A DNA stretch of 64,000 nucleotides from Nitrosospira sp. Nl5 (lineage in GTDB: Bacteria > Pseudomonadota > Gammaproteobacteria > Burkholderiales > Nitrosomonadaceae), in contig NZ_FMVQ01000003.1 in assembly GCF_900102495.1 (NCBI RefSeq), positions 62,001 to 126,000 of the forward strand, read 5' to 3'. Shown here piece by piece: positions 36,933 to 46,174 of this stretch. The position numbers and the translations under genes are program-made. The first letter of the stretch is position 1. Every line of letters starts with the position of its first letter. The notes beneath the pieces were generated by a model. That model saw only the letters and a program-made list of their open reading frames with translations, searched no databases and was not told the origin of the DNA.

Positions 36933-39194
36933 ATGAGCGACGAGTTATCAGACCCAGCAGCTTCCAAGGCTTTCTCTTCCACGACACTTTCCTCTGCTTC
37001 CGCGGTCGGCGGACGGGACAAGGTCTCCTGGCCGGAATCCGTGATCGCCATGTTTTCTCCCGGCGAAATCGAGATGCTGAGGTCCGCGCGGGATTTTTCT
37101 CAACCGCTATATGACGGAAAGTGTTTGCCCACCGGCGAGCCGGTTACGCAGCATATGCTGGGTGTAGCGTCAGTTCTGGCATCGTTGCGGGTGGATAGCG
37201 ACACACTGGCGGCAGGTATGCTTTACGCTGCCCCGGATTATCTGGACGGATACAAGGAAAAATTATCGACAACCTTCACCCCAACTGTGGCTCAACTGGT
37301 GGAAGGCGTGACGCGTGTGGGTCGCATTCAGACGCTCGGAGCAAGAGATGGCGGCGGTCTCGCGGGTACCACGGATCACAGTGCGCAAATCGAAGCATTA
37401 CGAAAAATGCTGCTGGCAATGGCCGAAGACATTCGTGTTGTCATCATTGCCTTGGCGGACCGTGTGCAGACGGTTCGATATGTCGCGGCAAACAGCATTC
37501 CAGGAAGAGTGGAGATTGCGCACGAAACGCTGGATATTTTTGCCCCGCTGGCCAACCGCCTGGGCCTGTGGCAAATGAAATGGGAGTTGGAAGATTTATC
37601 TTTTCGGATCATCGAACCCGAACGCTATAAAAAAATCGCTGAACTGCTTGAAGATACCCGCATCAGCCGGGAACGCTATATTGCCTTGGTGGTGGATAAG
37701 TTGCAGCGCGAACTGCAGCAGACCGGTATCGAAGCCGAAGTGACGGGACGCCCCAAGCATATTTACAGCATCCACAAAAAAATGAAACGCAAGGATGTGG
37801 ATTTCAAGGAAATCCACGATGCCCGCGCGGTACGGATCCTTGTGAACGACGTGAAGGACTGCTATGCCGCTTTGGGGATGGTTCATAACCTGTGGATGCC
37901 AATCCCGAAGGAATTCGATGACTATATTGCCAGGCCGAAAGGCAATGATTACCGGTCGCTGCATACCGCGGTTATCGGTCCGGAAGACAAGGTAATTGAA
38001 GTGCAAATTCGCACCCACGAGATGCACCGGCATTCCGAGATGGGCGTTGCCGCGCACTGGCGCTATAAAGAAGGGGCCAAACGCGACGCCAGATACGAAG
38101 AAAAAATCGCCTGGCTGCGGCAAATCCTGGAATGGAAAAACGATGTGGAGGATGCGGAGGAGTTGGCCGAGCATTTCAAGGTTGCGCTGTTTCAGGACTC
38201 GGTCTATGTATTGACTCCGCAAGGCAGGGTAATTGCCTTGCCCCAAGGTTCCACACCGATAGATTTTGCGTACCATGTGCATACCGATCTCGGGCACCGC
38301 TGCCGCGGCGCAAAGGTTGACGACGCCATGGTTCCGCTGGACTATCCGCTGCAAAACGCGCAGCGGGTGGAGATCATTTCTGCCAAACAGGGCGGCCCGA
38401 GCCGTGACTGGCTCAACCCTGCCTTGGGATACCTCAAAAGCCATCGCGCCCGATCAAAAGTCAGGCAGTGGTTTAGCTCCCGGAAACGCGAGGATTCGGT
38501 GGTGCAGGGCCGCGCGTTAGTGGAGAAGGAATTACAGCGCCACGGTATGACGGCGCTGGGGCTGGATAAGCTGGCGGCCGAATTCAAGTTTACTAAAATT
38601 GATGCCTTCCTCGCCGCAGTCGCCCGGGGCGACATCAATAGCCGTCAATTGGGAGCATTTCTAAGCGGCAAGGCTGAGCCAGCGGCCGCAACTGTGACAA
38701 CGGTTGCCGAACCGTCGTTGCCGGCCAGCAGGAAAGCTATCCAGCAACCGGAGGGAGGCGTACTCATCGTCGGCGTCGACAAGTTGCTTACTGTGCTGGC
38801 AAAATGTTGCAAGCCGGCGCCGCCCGATCCCATTATCGGCTTTGTCACGCGTGGGCGCGGTATTACGATACACCGTCAGGGTTGTGCCAGTCTGTCACGG
38901 CTCTCCGCCGAGAGCGCCGAGCGTCTGGTAGCGGCCGACTGGGATTCAACGAAGGGAGGAGCAAGTTATCCGGTTGACGTCGAGATCGAGGCGGAGGACA
39001 GGCCGGGGTTGCTTAGCGACATTTCCTCTATCCTTTTGCGTGAAAAAATCAACGTTATCGCCACACATACCCAAAGCCGTGACGTTACCGCAATGATGCA
39101 ATTCACCCTGAAAATTACAGATCTCACGCAGTTGCGCCGGGTACTTGGTTTGATACAGAACGTGCTAGGCGTAACGTCGGTATCGCGAAAGTGA
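36933..39194 (+). CDS. relA: (p)ppGpp synthetase RelA with degenerate hydrolase site
   Basis: Ribosome-linked alarmone synthase of the stringent response. The ATG at 36933 gives 753 aa; the frame upstream is a shadow of comEC. The N-terminal hydrolase-like domain has lost the HD dyad: the usual LLHDVIEDT position reads GMLYAAPDYLD (near residue 97). The synthetase domain (about 240-380) keeps HSIHKKMKRK-like and EIHDARAVRI blocks and the acidic EFDD motif (near 328), typical of RelA rather than SpoT. The TGS domain starts near 425 (VYVLTPQGRVIALPQGSTPIDFAY), a zinc-finger-like region has CCKPAPPD, and an ACT domain ends the protein. A separate spoT should exist elsewhere. Confidence 0.93.
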   Translation: MSDELSDPAASKAFSSTTLSSASAVGGRDKVSWPESVIAMFSPGEIEMLRSARDFSQPLYDGKCLPTGEPVTQHMLGVASVLASLRVDSDTLAAGMLYAAPDYLDGYKEKLSTTFTPTVAQLVEGVTRVGRIQTLGARDGGGLAGTTDHSAQIEALRKMLLAMAEDIRVVIIALADRVQTVRYVAANSIPGRVEIAHETLDIFAPLANRLGLWQMKWELEDLSFRIIEPERYKKIAELLEDTRISRERYIALVVDKLQRELQQTGIEAEVTGRPKHIYSIHKKMKRKDVDFKEIHDARAVRILVNDVKDCYAALGMVHNLWMPIPKEFDDYIARPKGNDYRSLHTAVIGPEDKVIEVQIRTHEMHRHSEMGVAAHWRYKEGAKRDARYEEKIAWLRQILEWKNDVEDAEELAEHFKVALFQDSVYVLTPQGRVIALPQGSTPIDFAYHVHTDLGHRCRGAKVDDAMVPLDYPLQNAQRVEIISAKQGGPSRDWLNPALGYLKSHRARSKVRQWFSSRKREDSVVQGRALVEKELQRHGMTALGLDKLAAEFKFTKIDAFLAAVARGDINSRQLGAFLSGKAEPAAATVTTVAEPSLPASRKAIQQPEGGVLIVGVDKLLTVLAKCCKPAPPDPIIGFVTRGRGITIHRQGCASLSRLSAESAERLVAADWDSTKGGASYPVDVEIEAEDRPGLLSDISSILLREKINVIATHTQSRDVTAMMQFTLKITDLTQLRRVLGLIQNVLGVTSVSRK

Positions 39195-39530
39195 TGGACT
39201 ATGACGGATCAACGAAGTCTCAAACTATCCGAATTAAAACTCGGAACTGCGCTATTCTTTCTCGCTTACTCACAACGTTTCCGGGAGAAGTCCCGACGTC
39301 AACGTGAGCGATAACTATGAGCAAATTCTCAGTCGTAAAAGCAGTTCCCTTTCTTAAAATAATCCCTCCCTGCCCATTTTCTCGATTGTGGCTTCCGTAA
39401 TTTTAGTAGGTTAAATTACATCAATTCTCTTATGTATCCCTTTTATTTAAATCATTTATTCGTCTAGTCAAGTTTTGCTGCCTTTTAATTTTAAGTCTTT
39501 GTCCCATAACAAAAAAGCCTGTTTATTCCC

Positions 39531-39559
39531 TTGACTTCCCCATTTTTTTTAACTACAGT
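39531..39559 (+). promoter_or_regulatory. Probable sigma-70 promoter of the dcw cluster
   Basis: TTGACT at 39531-39536 and TACAGT at 39554-39559 are separated by exactly 17 bases, about 60 bases ahead of mraZ. The first MraZ repeat overlaps the last base of the -10 element, so binding there would block the promoter, as in the E. coli mra operon. Confidence 0.7.
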
Positions 39560-39583
39560 GGGTAGAAGTGGGCAAAAGTGGGG
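39559..39583 (+). promoter_or_regulatory. MraZ operator (three TGGGN repeats, 10-bp period)
   Basis: TGGGT (39559-39563), TGGGC (39569-39573) and TGGGG (39579-39583), each separated by five bases. This is the known MraZ-binding arrangement of TGGG(N) boxes with 5-base spacers, placed 37 bases upstream of mraZ, so autoregulation of the cluster is likely. Confidence 0.85.
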
Positions 39584-39620
39584 AATCATAAAATCGGTTT
39601 CCCTTAATTAAAGGGACAAG

Positions 39621-40064
39621 ATGTTTCGCGGCGGTACCTCTATCAGCCTGGACAATAAGGGTAGACTCGCGGTGCCCGCGAAATATCGCGAGGGGCTTAT
39701 GTCTTTTTGTGCCGGCCGTTTGGTTGTCACCGCTGATCCTTCCAAGTGCTTGCTGGTTTATCCCCAGCCGGTGTGGGAGCCAATAGAGCAAAAACTCAAC
39801 AGTCTATCCAGTTTCAATGCACAAACCCGCAGTCTGCAGCGTCTTCTCGTCGGGAATGCCACCGACGTGGAGATGGATGGCGCTGGCCGCATTCTCGTGC
39901 CGCCTCTCTTGCGCCAGTTTGCCGGCTTGGACAAAGACGTGGTGTTGGTGGGGCAAGGTGCGAAATTCGAATTGTGGGACGACGAAAAATGGAATCTGCA
40001 AATCGAAAGCGCTCTCGCTTTCAAGGATGGCATTCCGGCGGAACTTGATGGCTTTTCGCTGTGA
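39621..40064 (+). CDS. mraZ: Transcriptional regulator MraZ
   Basis: AbrB-fold repressor of the division/cell wall cluster that acts as a ring-shaped oligomer on TGGG boxes. The 147 aa product has both SpoVT/AbrB-like halves: [22 protein letters not shown] (residues 2-23) and [22 protein letters not shown] (about 81-102), each with the DxxGR motif. The C-terminus reads ELWDDEKWN. Length is at the family norm. It is the first gene of the cluster and lies under its own operator; rsmH begins before its stop. Confidence 0.95.
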   Translation: MFRGGTSISLDNKGRLAVPAKYREGLMSFCAGRLVVTADPSKCLLVYPQPVWEPIEQKLNSLSSFNAQTRSLQRLLVGNATDVEMDGAGRILVPPLLRQFAGLDKDVVLVGQGAKFELWDDEKWNLQIESALAFKDGIPAELDGFSL

Positions 40065-41025
40065 TACCGTGGTCGACAGTGGCGGGCATATCACGGTTTT
40101 GCTGCACGAGGCGGCGGAGGCGATGTCAATCAAGCCGGACGGGATATACGTGGATGGCACTTTCGGACGCGGCGGTCACAGTCGGCTGATATTGGAGCGG
40201 CTGGGAAGAAGCGGCAGGCTGATCGCAATCGATAGGGATCCGGCTGCGCTGGAAGTGGGGCAGACTATCGGCGATGCGCGTTTTTGCATGGTCCATGGCA
40301 GTTTCTCGGAGATACGGGAGGTATTGCAGAGGTTAAACGTGAATCGGGTGGATGGGGTGCTGCTGGATTTAGGGGTATCGTCGCCCCAGCTTGAAGACGC
40401 GCCGCGCGGATTCAGCTTCCGATTGGAGGGACCGCTTGACATGCGCATGGACACCACCCAGGGACAAACAGCCGCGGAATGGCTTGCTGTCGTTTCAGAA
40501 GCGCGTTTGGAAGAGGTGATAAGAAACTATGGCGAAGAACGGTTTGCTAAACAGATTGCAAGAGCGATTGTTGCGGCAAGAGCGCGGCAACCTCTCGTCA
40601 CTACGCTTCAGCTTGCCACGATCGTGGCATCGGCCGTGCGCTCCCGCGAACGCGAGCGGGAAAACAAGCAGAATCCGGCGACGCGCACTTTTCAGGCTAT
40701 ACGGATTTATCTCAATCAGGAGCTGGAGAAGTTGTCGCTGGCCCTGCCGCAATGCGTGGAGGTATTGAATCCTGGAGGGCGACTCGTGGTTATCAGCTTT
40801 CATTCATTGGAAGACCGAACAGTGAAGCGTTTCATGCGCGAATCGGCGAATCCCGACATGCTGCCTCGAGGGCTGCCGTTGCGAGCAAAAGAGGTGCAGC
40901 TTTTGAGCCGGCATAAATTGCGTTTGGTAGGCAAGGCAATACGTCCCGGCCCAAGCGAAATCGCAGTCAACCCGCGGGCCAGAAGCGCAGTAATGCGGGT
41001 GGCCGAACGAATTAACACGACATAA
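40048..41025 (+). CDS. rsmH: 16S rRNA m4C1402 methyltransferase RsmH
   Basis: SAM-dependent N4-methyltransferase for cytidine 1402 of 16S rRNA. The ATG at 40048 (GGCGGA upstream) overlaps mraZ by 17 bases; a GTG at 40069 is possible, and the longer frame from 39817 is a shadow. The 325 aa product has HITVLLHEA (about 13-21), the SAM motif [16 protein letters not shown] (about 34-49), [28 protein letters not shown] (about 97-113), [12 protein letters not shown] and [17 protein letters not shown] (about 250-266). All are family hallmarks. Confidence 0.95.
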   Translation: MAFRCDTVVDSGGHITVLLHEAAEAMSIKPDGIYVDGTFGRGGHSRLILERLGRSGRLIAIDRDPAALEVGQTIGDARFCMVHGSFSEIREVLQRLNVNRVDGVLLDLGVSSPQLEDAPRGFSFRLEGPLDMRMDTTQGQTAAEWLAVVSEARLEEVIRNYGEERFAKQIARAIVAARARQPLVTTLQLATIVASAVRSRERERENKQNPATRTFQAIRIYLNQELEKLSLALPQCVEVLNPGGRLVVISFHSLEDRTVKRFMRESANPDMLPRGLPLRAKEVQLLSRHKLRLVGKAIRPGPSEIAVNPRARSAVMRVAERINTT

Positions 41026-41069
41026 TGAAAAGCGTGCTTTGCGACGCCCGCTGTTAATGAGAGGCTGAT

Positions 41070-41384
41070 GTGATTAGGGCAAATATTCTTTTGATTTTAA
41101 TCCTCATCGCCTGCGCGCTGAGTGTTGTGACTTCACAGCACAAGGCGCGTAAGCTTTTTGTAGAACTGGAAAAAGAGCAGGAACTGGCGCGGCAGCTGGC
41201 TGTGGAATGGGGACAGCTGCAACTTGAGCAGAGTACCTGGGCGACGCATGCGCGCATTGAAAAAATCGCGACGGGACAACTCAACATGCGCGTGCCGGAT
41301 GCATCCCGTGTTCAGATTCTTCCGTTGGCGAACTCCGCCAATTCCAGCAACCTGGCTGATCTTGCGGAAGGGCCTAAGCTATGA
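41070..41384 (+). CDS. ftsL: Cell division protein FtsL
   Basis: Small bitopic divisome protein that works with FtsQ and FtsB. The GTG at 41070 follows GAGAGG. The 104 aa product has a membrane helix at about residues 5-22 (NILLILILIACALSVVTS) and a periplasmic coiled coil (ELEKEQELARQLAVEWGQLQLEQSTWA, about 33-58). ARIEKIATGQLNMRVP follows, the conserved FtsL tail. It lies between rsmH and ftsI and overlaps ftsI by four bases (ATGA). Confidence 0.92.
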   Translation: MIRANILLILILIACALSVVTSQHKARKLFVELEKEQELARQLAVEWGQLQLEQSTWATHARIEKIATGQLNMRVPDASRVQILPLANSANSSNLADLAEGPKL

Positions 41385-43102
41385 TGATCAGGCACGCACC
41401 GCCTATTGTTTTGCCTGCCGGACGCTCACGTCTATTGGCGGCAATTTTATTGCTGGGATTGGCCGGGTTGACTGGGCGTGCCGCCTATTTGCAGGGAATG
41501 CACAACGGCTTTCTGAAGCAGAAGGGCGAGTCTCGTTACAGCCGCGTGCTGGAAATGAGCGCTGACCGGGGAATGATAACAGACCGGCATGGTGAGCTGC
41601 TGGCAATCAGTACACCCGTGGAATCGCTATGGTCGAGCCCGCAGGATGTGCAGGCAACGCCGGAGCAATTAAAAAAACTGGCAAGCCTGGTTGAGATGGA
41701 TATCGAGGAAATTCGTAAGCGTCTTAGCGGGCGGCGGGACTTTGTATACCTGAAGCGCCATTTGTCGCCGGATATCGCAGCGAAGGTGGTTGAACTCAAC
41801 GTGCCAGGGGTGTTTCTCAAGCGTGAGTTCCGCCGGTATTATCCGGCCGGCGAGTTGACAGCGCATATGCTTGGTTTTACCGACGTGGACGATAAGGGGC
41901 AAGAAGGAATCGAACTCGCCTGGCAAAATGAGCTAGCAGGCCAACCCGGAAGCCGCCGCGTCATTCGGGATCGTAAAGGAAGTATTGTCGAGGATGTGGA
42001 AAGTATTCGAGCGCCAAAGTCCGGTAAAAATCTGGCGCTGTCCATAGACAGCAGGATCCAGTATTTCGCTTACCGTGAATTGAAGCAGGCGGTCGAAGCC
42101 AACAAGGCGAAAGCGGGCGGCGTTGTGGTACTGGACGCGCAGACGGGCGAGGTACTGGCACTCGTCAATCTCCCTGCTTACAACCCAAACAACCGGACGA
42201 GAATGAACGGCGGGAGAGCGCGTAACAGGGCGTTGACCGACGTATTCGAGCCGGGTTCGACGCTGAAGCCGTTCACAATAGCGGCAGCGCTGGAGACAGG
42301 GGGGGTAACGCCGGATACAGTATTCGAGACCGCGCCCGGTACATTTTCCATCGGCAAGGCGACAATACGCGATGCGCACAAGGAAGGTCTTTTGACGGTG
42401 GCGCAAGTGATCCAGAAATCCAGTAATGTCGGCTCTGCAAAGATCGCCTTGTCGCTGCCTCCGCAAGCATTATGGGAAATGCTGAGCGATGCGGGATTTG
42501 GCACCTCTACCGGGTCAGGATTCCCCGGAGAGGTCAGCGGCAAACTTCGCCCACATCGCACCTGGCGCCCTATCGAGCAGGCCACGATGTCATATGGCCA
42601 CGGTATTGCGGTAAGTCTCCTGCAACTGGCGCGCGCTTATACGCTGTTCTCTGCGGAGGGTGAATTGAAGCCTGTGTCGCTATTGCGGCTCGATGCACCC
42701 ACGGTAGGCAAGCGAGTGATCTCGCGAGACACCGCACTCGCCGTGAGCAGGATGCTGGAAATGGTGGCGCAACCGGGAGGCACTGCCCCGAAAGCCCAGA
42801 TTAATGGCTATCGGGTGGCAGGCAAGACAGGTACGGCGCATAAACTGGAGGGCAACGGTTATGCAAAAAACCGTTATTTGTCCACATTTGTGGGCTATGC
42901 CCCGGCTTCTCGTCCACGATTTGTCATTGCGGTGATGCTCGATGAGCCGTCAGCCGGACAATATTTTGGCGGCGCGGTGGCGGCGCCAGTGTTCAGCCGG
43001 GTCATGGACGGCGCCTTGCGCATGTTGAACGTGCCACATGACGCACCCATCAATAACGTCGTGTCATTCACCGCGGTACCTGAGTTGAAGGGCGACGTAT
43101 GA
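41381..43102 (+). CDS. ftsI: Septal peptidoglycan transpeptidase FtsI (PBP3)
   Basis: Class B penicillin-binding protein that cross-links septal peptidoglycan with FtsW. The 573 aa product has an N-terminal membrane helix (about 16-33), a PBP dimerisation region with RGMITDRHGELLA (about 64-76), and the transpeptidase domain. Catalytic motifs: SxxK as EPGSTLKPF (Ser near residue 296), SxN as KSSNVGSAK (near 347) and KTG as AGKTGTAHK (near 484). Coupled to ftsL (ATGA) and to murE (ATGA at 43099). Confidence 0.96.
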   Translation: MMIRHAPPIVLPAGRSRLLAAILLLGLAGLTGRAAYLQGMHNGFLKQKGESRYSRVLEMSADRGMITDRHGELLAISTPVESLWSSPQDVQATPEQLKKLASLVEMDIEEIRKRLSGRRDFVYLKRHLSPDIAAKVVELNVPGVFLKREFRRYYPAGELTAHMLGFTDVDDKGQEGIELAWQNELAGQPGSRRVIRDRKGSIVEDVESIRAPKSGKNLALSIDSRIQYFAYRELKQAVEANKAKAGGVVVLDAQTGEVLALVNLPAYNPNNRTRMNGGRARNRALTDVFEPGSTLKPFTIAAALETGGVTPDTVFETAPGTFSIGKATIRDAHKEGLLTVAQVIQKSSNVGSAKIALSLPPQALWEMLSDAGFGTSTGSGFPGEVSGKLRPHRTWRPIEQATMSYGHGIAVSLLQLARAYTLFSAEGELKPVSLLRLDAPTVGKRVISRDTALAVSRMLEMVAQPGGTAPKAQINGYRVAGKTGTAHKLEGNGYAKNRYLSTFVGYAPASRPRFVIAVMLDEPSAGQYFGGAVAAPVFSRVMDGALRMLNVPHDAPINNVVSFTAVPELKGDV

Positions 43103-44688
43103 ACCGGGAATTTAGCGTGGGGCGATCGAAACCCAGGGAAAAATCAAAGGCAGATTTCGATTTGCATGAACTTGATAAGCTTGGTGTTCGGATAAGAAAT
43201 CTTGCCACTGATAGCCGCGCTGTGAAGCCAGGGGATACTTTTCTGGCTTACCCCGGCGAAAAGCGCGACGGCCGCGAATTTATTCCTCATGCAATTGCGG
43301 CGGGAGCAAATGCGGTGCTGTGGGAACGGCGCGGCTTTGTGTGGGACAGGGAATGGCAACGACCTAATTTGCCGATAGAGAGGCTGCAATCCAGGGCAGG
43401 CATCATCGCCGATAGCGTATATGGCCACCCGTCGGAGAAACTATGGCTAATTGGAATTACCGGGACGAATGGAAAGACGTCCTGCAGTCACTGGATTGCC
43501 CACGCCATGGCTGCCCTGGACAGAAAAACGGCGGTCATCGGCACGCTGGGGGCAGGTTTCCCCGGCGAGCTTGAATTCACTGCAAATACCACGCCTGACG
43601 CCGTTTTATTGCACAAAAAAATGGCGGGTTTCCTGCGGGATGGCGCGAAGTCCGTAGCAATGGAGGTGTCATCGCACGGAATCGCGCAAGAGCGTATTAA
43701 CGGCGTCGCATTCGCGGTTGCCTTGTTCACCAATCTGTCACGCGATCATCTCGATTATCACGGCAACATGGAAGCATACGCTGCTGCCAAGGCACGGTTG
43801 TTTCATTGGCCCGGCCTTAAATATGCCGTTCTTAATCTTGATGATGCATTCGGTGTCGAATTGTCGAGGCAACTCGCAGGCACGGAGACGCGGATAATTG
43901 GATATGGATTGACTGAACAAGCGGTTCGAATTCGGGATTCCGGAAAATTCGGGATGGTTCGCGGGCGAAATCTCAAGACCAGTCCACAAGGCCTGGAGTT
44001 CGGTATTGATTATGAAAATGGATTTGAATCTGAATATTCAGAATTTAAGTCTGAAGTGGTGGGTGGCTTCAACGCATCAAACTTGCTGGGGGTGCTGGCC
44101 ACCTTGCTTGCCAGCGGCATCGAACTACCGGACGCGGTGCAAGCCTTGCAGCAGGTGCGGCCTGTAGCAGGCAGAATGCAGCAGCTGGGTGGCGGCGAGC
44201 AGCCGCTGGTAATAGTCGATTACGCCCATACTCCGGATGCCCTGGAAAAGGTGCTGGTGGCACTGCGCGAAGTTCTTCGCACTGGCTCCGGTGCGGACGC
44301 GGAAAGGGAAGCCGGAAATCCAAGATTGATCTGCGTATTCGGCTGCGGAGGCGAGCGCGACCGCGGCAAGCGGCCGCTGCTGGGTGCGATGGCGACGCGG
44401 CTGGCTGATGAAGTCATTATTACCAGTGACAATCCGCGGACAGAAAACCCGCGGGTCATTATCGACGAGATCGCCGCGGGTGCGGGCGTCAATTGCCACA
44501 TCGAGGAAGACCGGGGGGGAGCCATTCTTCGGGCAATTCAAGGTGCGCACAAAGGTGATGTAGTTTTGATCGCCGGAAAAGGGCATGAAGCGTATCAGGA
44601 AATAAATGGAAAAAAGCTTCCATTCCAGGACATTGACGTTGCGCGGAATATCTTGCGGGATTTAGTAAGGGTACAGGTGCAAACATGA
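43099..44688 (+). CDS. murE: UDP-MurNAc-tripeptide ligase MurE (meso-DAP adding)
   Basis: Cytoplasmic ligase that adds meso-diaminopimelate to UDP-MurNAc-L-Ala-D-Glu. The 529 aa product shows LATDSRAVKPGDTFLAYPG (about 36-54), ATP site GITGTNGKTSCSHWIA (about 118-133), TTPDA, MEVSSHGIAQERI (about 194), and the substrate-specificity motif DNPRTENP (about 443-450), whose DNPR indicates meso-diaminopimelate. It is about 30 residues longer than E. coli MurE. Four-base overlaps with ftsI and murF indicate coupled translation. Confidence 0.96.
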   Translation: MNREFSVGRSKPREKSKADFDLHELDKLGVRIRNLATDSRAVKPGDTFLAYPGEKRDGREFIPHAIAAGANAVLWERRGFVWDREWQRPNLPIERLQSRAGIIADSVYGHPSEKLWLIGITGTNGKTSCSHWIAHAMAALDRKTAVIGTLGAGFPGELEFTANTTPDAVLLHKKMAGFLRDGAKSVAMEVSSHGIAQERINGVAFAVALFTNLSRDHLDYHGNMEAYAAAKARLFHWPGLKYAVLNLDDAFGVELSRQLAGTETRIIGYGLTEQAVRIRDSGKFGMVRGRNLKTSPQGLEFGIDYENGFESEYSEFKSEVVGGFNASNLLGVLATLLASGIELPDAVQALQQVRPVAGRMQQLGGGEQPLVIVDYAHTPDALEKVLVALREVLRTGSGADAEREAGNPRLICVFGCGGERDRGKRPLLGAMATRLADEVIITSDNPRTENPRVIIDEIAAGAGVNCHIEEDRGGAILRAIQGAHKGDVVLIAGKGHEAYQEINGKKLPFQDIDVARNILRDLVRVQVQT

Positions 44689-46061
44689 TGACCGTGCAGA
44701 AAGCAGCCCATGCATTACATGCTGAATGGCGGGGTGAGGATGTGTTCTTTGCCGGTGTCAGCACCGATAGCCGTACAGCGGGGCGCGGTGATCTATTTGT
44801 CGCTTTAACGGGAGAAAAATTCGATGGCCATCATTTTATAGGCGAAGTGAAGGAAAAAGGCGCTGTGGCGGCAATGGTCAGCCACGACGCATGGACCCAA
44901 AGCCAGGAACCGATGATTCCCCTGATCCTGGTGAAGAATACGCGGTTGGGGTTGGGCCAGCTGGCGGCCTATTGGCGCAGCCATTTCAATATTCCAGTGG
45001 TTGCGGTGACCGGCAGCAATGGTAAAACCACGGTGAAAGAAATGATCGCATCCATTTTGCAACAAGCGGTGGACGCGGCAGAACAGATCGATGGCGAAAA
45101 GAAGTTACTGGTGACGGAAGGCAACCTCAACAACGATATCGGTGTGCCGTTAATGCTGTTGCGACTGCGGGGGCAGCACGTGTATGCGGTAATCGAAATG
45201 GGAATGAATCATTCCGGCGAGATCTCGTATTTGACGAGGCTGGCCCGGCCCGGCATAGCGTTGATTACGAATGCGGGAGTGGCTCATGTCGAAGAACTGG
45301 TGTCGGTGGAAGCGGTGGCTTGCGCCAAAGGGGAAATTTTTGAGGGGCTGGATCAACACGGAACAGCCGTGATCAATGCTGATGATCCTTACGCGCCGCT
45401 ATGGCGCAAACTCGCAGGCGATAGAAGGGTGGTGGATTTTGGTCTGGAAGGAGAACCGAATGTAAGCGCACGCTATCAGCTTGATTTTTTCGGCAGCGAG
45501 ATGGCGCTGATGCTTCCTGATGGGGCCGAGGAGGTGAAGCTGCAGGTCCCGGGTAAACATAACGTACAGAATGCATTGTCAGCAGCAGCGGTGGCTGTGG
45601 CGATGGGCATCGGTAACAAGGCGATAGCGTCAGGACTGAGCGGGTTTCGCGGCGTGAAGGGGCGCATGCAGAAGAAGCGCTGCTTGCATGACGCAACATT
45701 GATAGACGACAGTTATAACGCTAATCCCGAATCGGTGAGAGCCGCGCTGGCGGTGCTGGCGAAGGCGCAGGGTAGAAAAATTCTGGTGCTGGGCGACATG
45801 GGCGAGCTGGGCGATAGCGCAAGGGATTTCCACGAGCGCATCGGTGTCGAAGCACGCCTTGCCGGAATTGACGCACTATTTACCCTGGGAGATTTGAGCG
45901 CTCATACCGCCGCGAAATTCGGTCCCGGCGCACGGCATTTTACGGATATTGAGGAGTTGCTGGCTGAAGTAGAGAACCGGCTGGCTGCAGATGTCACTGT
46001 ACTGATAAAGGGTTCCCGCTTCATGCAAATGGAACGGGTAGTCAAGCGCATCGAATTATGA
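44685..46061 (+). CDS. murF: UDP-MurNAc-pentapeptide synthetase MurF
   Basis: Ligase that adds D-Ala-D-Ala to the UDP-MurNAc-tripeptide. The 458 aa product has VSTDSRTAGRGDLFVALTGEK-type N-terminal blocks (about 25-45), the ATP site [16 protein letters not shown] (about 107-122), GNLNNDIGVPLMLL (about 147-160), EMGMNHSGEI (about 173) and DDSYNANPESV (about 346-356). It starts four bases before the end of murE. A 113-base gap separates it from mraY. Confidence 0.96.
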   Translation: MMTVQKAAHALHAEWRGEDVFFAGVSTDSRTAGRGDLFVALTGEKFDGHHFIGEVKEKGAVAAMVSHDAWTQSQEPMIPLILVKNTRLGLGQLAAYWRSHFNIPVVAVTGSNGKTTVKEMIASILQQAVDAAEQIDGEKKLLVTEGNLNNDIGVPLMLLRLRGQHVYAVIEMGMNHSGEISYLTRLARPGIALITNAGVAHVEELVSVEAVACAKGEIFEGLDQHGTAVINADDPYAPLWRKLAGDRRVVDFGLEGEPNVSARYQLDFFGSEMALMLPDGAEEVKLQVPGKHNVQNALSAAAVAVAMGIGNKAIASGLSGFRGVKGRMQKKRCLHDATLIDDSYNANPESVRAALAVLAKAQGRKILVLGDMGELGDSARDFHERIGVEARLAGIDALFTLGDLSAHTAAKFGPGARHFTDIEELLAEVENRLAADVTVLIKGSRFMQMERVVKRIEL

Positions 46062-46174
46062 ATTTTTCATTCTATGGAAATCATGAGTAAGCTGGCCCTA
46101 TTTATTTCACAATTTATTTCGCGGGCTGTTTCGTTGTGGGCTCCGGAAAATAAAGCCTCATGCTGGCGGCATCC

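Larger units (their letters stand above)
39195..39620. other. AT-rich intergenic region upstream of the dcw cluster
   Basis: About 426 bases with no coding sequence. The first part has a weak CGGGA/TCCCG hairpin near 39281-39295 that could help end relA transcription. The 3' third is AT-rich and holds the promoter and MraZ operator listed separately. Confidence 0.6.
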
